Of a DNA stretch of 64,000 nucleotides, positions 56,416 through 64,000 are shown piece by piece. The stretch is from NCBI GenBank assembly GCA_017591395.1, contig WEDG01007471.1, forward strand, positions 24,930 through 88,929, written 5' to 3'. The notes under the pieces were generated by a model. It was not told where the DNA came from, searched no databases, and saw nothing but the letters and a program-made list of their open reading frames with translations. A program made the position numbers and the translations under genes. This DNA is from Schistocephalus solidus (Eukaryota > Platyhelminthes > Cestoda > Diphyllobothriidea > Diphyllobothriidae). How positions within the stretch are numbered: the first letter of the stretch is position 1; the number at the start of each line of letters is the position of its first letter.

Positions 56416-59129
56416 CATATGGACACGCATAAAATCAGTGACCGATCTCATGAAATGTCAACCAAAATTATGAAAGGCGTTCTGGACAAGAAAGGATTAC
56501 TTAAGCTGGTTTTTAAGATCGATCGTCAAGCGGCACAATTCTATGATATTTTGGAAATGACAGGATGCCGTCTTCAGAAAGCGCGTCTTTTCGGTCACCT
56601 GCAGAAACAGCACTCGATAAAATATAACTACTAAAGTAGTAAACATCTTTTTCAAATGATTTTTGAAGCCCTTACAAATCTAAATATGTTTCATAGGAAA
56701 TGTAAAAGAAATTCTGTCTTGTATTGATTTGAAAGCCAATTACGTCTTCTCTAAAATGTATTCTATTAGAAAGCCTATCTTTCGGTTGTAATAAGATTTT
56801 TGGTTATGGGATTTTTTAAGAACGTACAATCTGCCTTCAAATAGCATCACATTTTTGAGTGTACTCATAAAGTATAGAACATAGTCCACATCCATTGCAG
56901 AATTTTATGAGTACAACATAGTATCTTCGTAATAGCATATAGGTATGAATGCTATTCCTTAGACGGAAACCCTAAATGCAAATACAACGGCAGATTGGGT
57001 TCACGATTATTGGTGAAAAGGCAAATTATTTTAAAAAACCTAAATATATCCAACGTTTGAGTACGAAATTTGAAGATGTTGTGCGTTTCCCCCATACCAG
57101 TATAAGAATGAATATTTTTGCTTATATTTTCTAGTAAAAAATATCTGAATTTATGCGAGTATCGAAAATCAACAGAAAAAAAATGAGGAACAAACTATTG
57201 TGCGACACTAATAACCCGGCAAACATGCTAAACCTAACAAACAATGGATAGGGTTAAGTTGGCGCGGATAGGTAGGCGCCAATTCAGTGTTAACAGAAAC
57301 TAGCTTACTTGAACGCGGACGGTGGGTATTTAATTTTTTTCCATTGACAACACCTTACCACCGTTTTCCGTTCCCGCATTACACGCCTACCTATCGATTG
57401 TGTTCGTTCGTAGGGTTAGTCGGATCGGACAAACATTCGATGCCAAAAGTGCATGTGACTTAAATTGTCTTTTATTTGTTTGAATGCTTTCGTCCGAAAG
57501 ACACGCATTTGAATGTCATCATCCCAGCATATCCGAAATATTATGGGATTGTGCCTCACTTACGTAATCCTCCCACGTAGTTCAGAATTGTGGACGTTCA
57601 CCGACTGTAGGTTGTTAAGCATGAAGGAAAAAAGGGGAAACGCGAATAGGAATTGAGCAATTTAATGGGTAACTTAATTTACTCCAACCTGTATGTGAAC
57701 GTCCGACTAATTTTTCTTGGGCAGTGGCGACTACAGGCTACGAGCGAAATGATTCACTAATAGAACTTGTTTATTAATAGGAAACACTTGTCCGCTCTAT
57801 ATGCTGATTAAGACGAAAAGGTGACGCTCGTTAACAGTCTGTTTCCGCTTTTACGTTGGACCTCCGATAGATGGTGAGTAAGACACAATGCAAACAAAGT
57901 TAGTGAAAGATTGTTAATTAAAACACACTAATGTATACTAACATGATTGAACGTAAGCAAACAGGCCAATTGATGAAAAAGTGCAGGCCAAATTGGGAGA
58001 GTCATCGCAAAACCACGTTCTGGAATACAGGGCAGCTATAAATGTGCTACGCACTACCACGAGAAGGAGCGAAATGTGAGGGGAAACAGGAAACACAGCG
58101 GACTATTTCGGAGAATGGCAACAGCTATTTCTCCAACGTGCCACTCAATGCGCGATTGCTAAAAATGAACGTTCGTGCGAAGAGTGACTAAATGGCCTAT
58201 CCGACCGGTTCGGCTGACAATGCACGCACGTGCAGACTACGTCCCGATGAAGCAAGCGATAAACAGTCTATGAGACATGAAGGTGGGTGATAGTCCTTGT
58301 TAATCACGGACTTCAGTGACGCAAGCTACACCGACTTCCTTCATGTGGTACATAAACATACCGCAGAAAATAGCACGTGGAAGTTTTTGTTCATTTACTG
58401 ACGTTATAGTTAGCAGGTACTGGTATAGTTATACACTTACGAATTCACCATAGAACGAATGGAGAACAAGTTTTATGAACCCTGGCCAAAACATTTCTGG
58501 TTTGTTTTATGCAGTAATATTAACTTGCACAAAAATTTTCACTGCCGCTCCACCAAGCACAAGTTTCATAATCTAAGCCATCCATGAAACCTTAGCACGA
58601 ATCTGAATCGGCAATATAAATGCGTGAGTTCAAACGCATATTATCCTTTCCCGGCGTATATGTAAATCTAGTCCGACAGACACTTTGCTCACGCCTATCT
58701 GCAGTCGATTGGAGTCCGTCTCGCTGTCGGAATGCGGTGGGTGTGAAAATAAAAAAGGAGTAGACGAAATGTAACGCTGTTGTTCATTAAAAATTATATG
58801 AAAGTCGCCACTGGACCCTCTCTGATGCAATGGTGGTCCGCGTCACCTGCAACGCGCCAGCTTATTAAAAATAATCCATATCGATAACAATTTCGCAACA
58901 TAAGGCTTGTTAGTTTTCTTGTGTACAAAAATTTGACGAACAGACGTCCAACTAGGCCAGTAAGAAATGCGCTACAATAGATGACATTTGAGCGGCATTT
59001 TCGTCCGAATAGCATATCAGCGCACTGAAAACCTCACTAGTGCTCACAGATTGCCATACAGCAAAAATATTTCTAGTATTTATTACTTCCAGGATGAGGA
59101 GAAAATCCCGTCTTAAAAGCATCTCATCT
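56416..59129. other. No gene recognised
   Basis: A 71-codon + strand ORF (56419-56634) is open but unidentified. Bases 57215-57300 carry ACCCGGCAAACATGCTAAAC and ATAGGGTTAAGTTGGCGC, interior pieces of the TIR element family, and GGATAGGTAGGCG is inverted as CGCCTACCTATC at about 57385. The rest is AT-rich and unassigned. Confidence 0.4.
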
Positions 59130-59300
59130 CGACAATTTGACTGCAGATTCCGACGAGGTCCACCGTGTGCTCCAAAGGATGGTGGACTTTGACTTGCGTG
59201 TGGATTAGTTTTAAGTGATAGCAGACTTGAGCTGCAGCTACCGCATTCTCTCTTTCTCTCTTTCTTCCCCAACTTGCCTGTGTCGAGTGTCAAAACAGAG
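59130..59300 (+). repeat. 340-bp dispersed repeat, partial copy
   Basis: GTCCACCGTGTGCTCCAAAG, ACTTGCGTGTGGATTAGTTT, TAAGTGATAGCAGACTTGAG and CTGCAGCTACCGCATTCTCT follow the order of the 60765 copy. A CT-rich run (about 59250) follows. The 188-codon minus-strand ORF at 58952-59518 runs straight through this repeat and is not counted as a gene. Confidence 0.6.
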
Positions 59301-60764
59301 TCCATTCGCTCGTCCATTGCTGAATGAAAATAATTGAAATCACAAAGCGAGGTGATACACAGGATAAAAAAGTACCAAGTCTTAAAAAGACCAGTTTCGC
59401 AAACGGAGTGGTAAGGGGAGTTGTGGATTCTGGGCAGGATTGCGAATGTTCCAGCTAAGCAATCGAGAGCGGCTGCACAAAACAGAGTGCGTTTCAGCGT
59501 TTTTTGCCACCTAGGCACAGCCCGTTTACGTCAAGAAGGACAACGCGGGTAGCTAACTGCACCTGTAGCAAATATTCATGCCTTCCTGTTAAAGGTTAAT
59601 GTCCTCCATGAAGAGATATCAGGACAGGGCCTAGAAGACGTTATGGAGGTCGGTGAACGAGACGGGGCTACGTGATTACGAACTGCAATCTCCCTTGCAG
59701 AGTATATTGTGTGATTAGTGGAAAAATAGCGGGGGGAGGGACTAGGACAGTGTGCAGCCGAAAGTAAGGATGGAGCTCAACCGTGAGCCACTGTACTAAA
59801 ACATGCCTGATAGACTTTATAGCCAGGTAAATGAAAGGGGATCCCGATCAGCACATCCAAGAGGTCCATCCTAGATAATGCGTCGTGGGCAGATTCGAGT
59901 TGACTTCAGTAAACAGAGCTCGACGAGACGAACGAGGATAGAATCTACTTATTGAAGGTTATACTGGCTAATAAACCGTTTAACTGGCGGTGCATGTCTG
60001 AATGTGAAAGGATTAAGATTCCACGGGCACAAAAGATCGAAGATAGCTCCGTACGGACCACACCCATGAATTGTAGGCTGCATACGCCATTCGAAAACTA
60101 CTATCATTTGGAAGATATTTGTGACAGATTGACATAGGCTCCAGAAGCCAGAGTTAACCTACCGTTCATTTAATCGGTTCCAAAACCAGAAGAAATAACG
60201 CTCTGAGAAGACGGTACGGCGTCAGAAATTTAAACATGGTATTGGCCAGGTATACCTCCGCAAAACCATTTGAAGTTACTGCAAGGCGAAGTGCATGCCA
60301 TGGACAGTAACAACGATTGTGTAGCCGTTCGGCATGACTTGCACACCCGCTGGACAGCAATCAAGCGTGATGACATGCATCGTTCGTTCAAGGTGCATCG
60401 GTCAACCGGTCATCTGACAATTATTCTTCGCTTATATCTGCGTTTTGAGAGCGTTTTCAACTTGAATGAATATGGTGTTCACCCATCAACGAGATATTGG
60501 CCTTAAAGTCTTGTCGTGAAGTCCAATTTTAGCAATCCCGCAGACAGTTGCATGCGGAAGAGTAAAACGTACGCAAGAACCGTCACGATTTTTTGTGTCG
60601 TGGTCAGTCAGCCATTGCCCACACCAGGTCGGGAAGAGTCTACATTTGAGCAGGGACTTGCGTGTCATCTAATGAAGACGGGGGATAGTAAAAGTCGCAT
60701 GGGACTTGTATTTACTGATTTTAAGCGAATCCGCGGTTCTACGGTAGTGTATGTGTGGATATGA
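59301..60764. other. No gene recognised
   Basis: Small ORFs only. Nothing above 80 codons with a known motif. Confidence 0.4.
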
Positions 60765-61105
60765 TAGTTCGACCGTCGTAGTCCGACGATGTCACCGTAT
60801 GCTCCATGGAAGGGTGGAGCAGGGACGGTGACTTGCGCGTGAATAAGTTTTAAGTGATAGTAGCCTTGCGCTGCAGCTACCGCACTCTCAAGACAGAGTT
60901 AAGAAGATTGGAGGCGGGAGAGGACGCAGGTGGCTGGCGCGGCCGGGTTCCCTAAGTCCAAGCCGACCCTAGGCGTGCCGCCACACCTCCAATTTTCAGC
61001 ATTTGTTAACGGAGCGCAACCCAAATAACGCATGCCGTGCCCTGTTGTGGCCCCCGTGTTGGTCCAACGCATCTACCACGTGGTCCGTTTAGGGGGCAAA
61101 TGTGT
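60765..61105 (+). repeat. 340-bp dispersed repeat, longest copy
   Basis: Blocks in order: GACGATGTCACCGTATGCTC, AGGGTGGAGCAGGGACGGTG, ACTTGCGCGTGAATAAGTTT, TAAGTGATAGTAGCCTTGCG, CTGCAGCTACCGCACTCTC, GCAGGTGGCTGGCGCGGCCG and finally CATCTACCACGTGGTCCGTT. All recur, inverted, at 35140-35495. No ORF and no terminal inverted repeat were seen; origin unknown. Confidence 0.65.
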
Positions 61106-61645
61106 GGATATACTGACCAGATGAACCCATGGTATTAAAGGCTGGTTTATGACGACAAGCGAGTCAGAAATGGTTGTCTCTGTCACTTTTGTCCTTATTG
61201 GGACATTCAAGTAGTGAACCAGTAAGTTAACTAGATCAGATAGATGAGATCCGGTACCTGTAATTTACGAGCCTGTTTTCATGATTAGGTCCAAGGATCG
61301 GAGGCTATTGCTAAAGATCGAAAAACAACTTCTCATACGTTTGAGTGGCGATTTTCAAGGATCAGGCCTGTCCTTGACAGACGTTCATAAGGCATCTGCC
61401 TATTCTTCGTTGAAAGTTGTCATATGTCAGCCAAAAGAAACGAAGTATCGTCGCGCGACTGGCTAAAAAGTCAATGTGACGTTAGAAGAGAACTATGCTT
61501 CCGTATACGCTTGCCTTCGTGTCCAGACAAACCGTGGCAACTAACAGAGATGCTAGAGAGCAGCAGCGGGGGAAAAAGAGATGGCTGATTTGTTTTGAGT
61601 AAGCAATAAGAAAGACAAGAATTAATAGTGAGGGGAGGGCCTTAC
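61106..61645. other. No gene recognised
   Basis: A 61-codon ORF at 61281-61466 has no known motif. Presumed intron if the neighbouring exon is real. Confidence 0.35.
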
Positions 61646-61775
61646 CCGCTGCTGAATAGTAGCCTCCAGCTTCGACTCTAGGTATCGCAACCGGTCCGCC
61701 CCAATGGACTCGACTGAGGAGCATGTGATGGTGGGAGAGGCGGTGCTACCAGTGACATTGACAAGGGTGGTGGCA
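61646..61775 (-). CDS. Candidate exon with coiled-coil helix
   Basis: On the minus strand CTTTCTGTCTTCTTTAACTCAAG is a strong acceptor and CGG|GTAAGG a near-consensus donor. The 130 bases between are open in one frame: 1 nt, then 43 codons, ending in phase 0. The peptide has a Thr/Ser-rich start and then ADRLRYLESKLEATIQQR, a clear amphipathic coiled-coil segment. It lies on the same strand as, and upstream of, the Ser-rich candidate exons at 46576, 36260 and 34404; it does not join 46576 directly by phase, so at least one exon between would be unseen. The function is unknown. Confidence 0.4.
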
Positions 61776-63276
61776 CTTGAGTTAAAGAAGACAGAAAGTT
61801 AACGGGCAAACTGCCTAGCTAGCTCTGCAACCCTATACGCAAGGAAAAGGGCAATAAAGATGATTTCCGCGCGCTTAGCACCACCGGAATGATGGAACGT
61901 TTTGGATACAAAAAACACCGACTGCTTAAGAATGCCTTTAAATAGAAAATATTACCTGAGTGAATTGGAAGAGAACATCACTAAAAAACATGATCACAAG
62001 TTTATCCCTAGGCGGCAGGCTGAGGATTCTGGGTTGTCCATCTTCATGATCCCCCATGAAAATCATGCATGACAAAATACTTCGCGAGCAGACTGTATTT
62101 CTTATGTCGATTTTAATAAAAATGCAAGCATCAACTATAGCTCCTAGAAAGCATGCACAAAATGTAAGTTCTCGGATACATTAAACAGAACCAAATTTAT
62201 AGCTTGTATTTAGGAGTTGGAAAGCAAATGATACGTATTTTCTCCGGTGCATATAAATATGTCCCCCTTGTTCATATGAACTTACCTTCCAACGTCTATA
62301 GACTGCATTAATAGGCAGCGACCAAGCTACATGCGTTGAACTCACCTTTAATACAACCTAACATAATAGACGAAAAAACTGGCCATTCGAACACCTAACA
62401 AATGTGTAGTCATAAACGATTTCAGGGTACAAAAGGCAAAATTAATAAAAAGATAATGCTAAAAAGCTGTGAGTTTCAGAAAATTATTATGAGAAAGTTT
62501 TTGGCACGTCTAGGAACTGTGACTAAATTGGTGCCCAAACACAGAATAAGTGAAAAAATTGCATCAAACAATTACTTTTTATACGAGTTTATCTACGCAA
62601 GTGACTGCAAGGGCCATAATACGACAGAAAATGCATTTCACAGGAAAATACACAAAATAATTACCAGACTAAAATATCGCTTAAGATATTTAGCTGCGCT
62701 GATGAACACCCGACGCATTTACGGCTGAATTATAGTAAAAGGGATTGCAGAGATGGCTGACTACGAAACCAGTAGGTTCTCAGATCTAGAAAATGACGGG
62801 CTGCAGACCACGAGCGAAAACTTTACAAGGCCGTCATACAAAAAATCGCAATGTCCGATGATAGCACTGTGACATGAAGGCCGCAAACCGCCCACAAATA
62901 GATCTCCTTGCCGCCACGGCTTAGCAGTTAGGTTCGGGAGTCAATGTGCCCGAAGAGACAAAAAAGGAATTCAGGTAGCTATCGCGTCCATGAGTCTACT
63001 ATAAACTGCCAGACAACTGCCTTTAAGATCCTTGCTCACGCTTCGACAAAGAGAGACGCGTTCAGCAATCCTCATCCATTGATGTGAATGGATAGTGTGC
63101 GAGCTGAAAAATTCAAAAGAGAACGGACCCTCCGTATTTGATGCTGCCAATTATGATGGTTCCATTAAACGACGGTGTACAGTCTCCATCGGCACAATAT
63201 GCATGTCTGTCATTTGCCTGAAATCCGAGCACCTCACTCGGACTCTCAAAAAATAAACATTCCCGGAACCAACTTA
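61776..63276. other. Unassigned, AT-rich; basic ORF at 62402-62728
   Basis: A 108-codon + strand ORF (62402-62728) is Lys/Arg/Ile-rich (FQKIIMRKFLARLGTVTKLV) and may be chance in AT-rich DNA. No known family. The rest shows nothing. Confidence 0.35.
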
Positions 63277-63741
63277 GGCAAGAACGTAATATGCAACCCC
63301 ACTCAGGGAACAAAGGATAGCTCAGCGAGTAATATGGGAACCGTAGTAATAGGGGTTCTATGGATGGGATCAAATGAAGAATAGGAGAGCACCAACCTAA
63401 TCCTAACCTTATCCAGTGTTTTTGTTAGAGTTAGTGTTTATTGCCGGGATAGCAGTCGCAAAATTGTTTGTTGCCATGGCAAATGTGTGGATTGCGAGAT
63501 CCGGCGGCTTTACCTCCCGCCGACCAATATGTGCGATATCATTCCTAGCTGACCTGACTCAATTTTATTGAGATCCTGGCCGGGAGCAGAAATGAGACAC
63601 GCAATGTGCGATCTTTTATTAGAAAAGAAAAACGGATGCGTTTTGTAACTACCACGGCGTCTGAATAGTTGCCACTTGGAAAGTTGCTATTAGTCTCATG
63701 CTCTGGTCTTCCTTACGCCGCGAACTATTGTGTAACCATAC
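63277..63741 (+). mobile_element. TIR element family, copy cut on the right by an RTE LINE
   Basis: GGCAAGAACGTAATATGCAA and CACTCAGGGAACAAAGGATA is the left terminus, as at 39714. The interior matches (AGCGAGTAATATGGGA, ATTCCTAGCTGACCTGACTC, GATGCGTTTTGTAACTACCA). The right half begins (CGAACTATTGTGTAACC) and then stops where the RTE LINE 5' region starts, so the right terminus is missing. Confidence 0.7.
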
Positions 63742-64000
63742 GGGGTGTAGGGAGTACTCAGCTAGGAGAGGCACCACACATATAGCATTTGGTCACTCCA
63801 TTTGTCTCGGTACAGGTGGTAGAATGCTCCCTGCGGTCACCTAACTGGCACCCAACTCACAACTGTGGCTCCTCGAAGTTGGTTTCTTTCCAGCGGACAC
63901 ACCCCGGGCAGCAATCACGACCGGCGGGCTAAACCAGGTGAGGGTGTCCGGTGTTTTGTGTGCCTCTGAGCAGCCCTATTTAGGGACAGCACTGTTTGCC
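63742..64000 (+). mobile_element. RTE-type LINE, 5' end of a second copy
   Basis: TGGCTCCTCGAAGTTGGTTT, GGCGGGCTAAACCAGGTGAG and GCAGCCCTATTTAGGGACAG match 51810-52025 in order. Relative to the first copy about 70 bp (the stretch with the C-run at 51940) are absent. The copy continues past the window edge, so it could be the more complete one. Confidence 0.75.

Noticed and set aside
58952..59518. 188-codon minus-strand ORF as a gene
   Set aside because: It reads straight through a copy of the dispersed 340-bp repeat and shows no protein motif or splice signals.
1..64000. CRISPR array, bacterial operon or phage features
   Set aside because: There are no regularly spaced repeats with unique spacers, no ribosome-binding-site pattern and no compact gene order. 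Intron-split exons and LINEs show a eukaryotic genome.

Overview
This window looks like nuclear DNA of a flatworm, most likely a tapeworm of the Diphyllobothriidea (the Spirometra / Dibothriocephalus / Schistocephalus group). I infer this from the mix of retroelements (an RTE-type LINE, CR1/Jockey-like LINEs, a Penelope-like element, BEL/Pao and Ty3/gypsy), from metazoan gene fragments split by introns (one only 39 nt), and from the low gene density. The species is a guess. No alignment was run; all family calls come from reading motifs in translated sequence.

Cellular genes are few and spread through transposon-filled DNA. (1) Two in-phase exons on the + strand (3108-3245, 6192-6461) read as the C-terminus of a PHF12-like protein, the last part of its FHA domain. 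A decayed Penelope-like element (1-1458) and a LINE tail (3562-4130) lie in the surrounding introns. (2) A two-exon + strand gene (31767-32210) encodes an OB-fold protein of about 134 residues that resembles TEN1 of the telomere-capping CST complex. (3) On the - strand, exon-like segments at 61646-61775, 46103-46576, 35995-36260 and 34172-34404 have good splice sites, and several neighbouring ones are phase-compatible. They would make a coiled-coil plus Ser/Pro-rich protein of unknown function, spread over about 27 kb.

The rest is mobile DNA. 15.1-24.1 kb is a nested pair: an older - strand LINE was split by a younger, nearly full-length + strand CR1/Jockey-like LINE (17340-22184) that ends in (TTGAA)n and is flanked by a 4-bp duplication TATC. 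26.6-28.4 kb holds a possible LTR and a Ty3/gypsy reverse transcriptase fragment. 39.7-40.3 kb is a complete 0.62-kb inverted-repeat element with about 45-bp terminal repeats and an 8-9 bp target duplication; related copies lie at 46.6, 48.95, 57.2 and 63.3 kb. 41.4-44.9 kb is a decayed BEL/Pao element with gag, protease, RT, RNase H and integrase in order. 47.7-48.7 kb is a Tc1/mariner-type pseudogene. 51.7-55.7 kb is an RTE-type LINE whose ORF ends in a row of C2H2 zinc fingers; the 5' end of a second copy enters at 63742.

Short dispersed repeats fill the gaps: a tRNA-Arg-like SINE (two of its copies are foldbacks), a roughly 340-bp repeat with at least four copies, and degenerate telomere-like CCTAA-rich DNA near 40.6-41.3 kb. 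Almost every transposon ORF carries stops or frameshifts. The cellular exons do not, which is the main reason to trust them.
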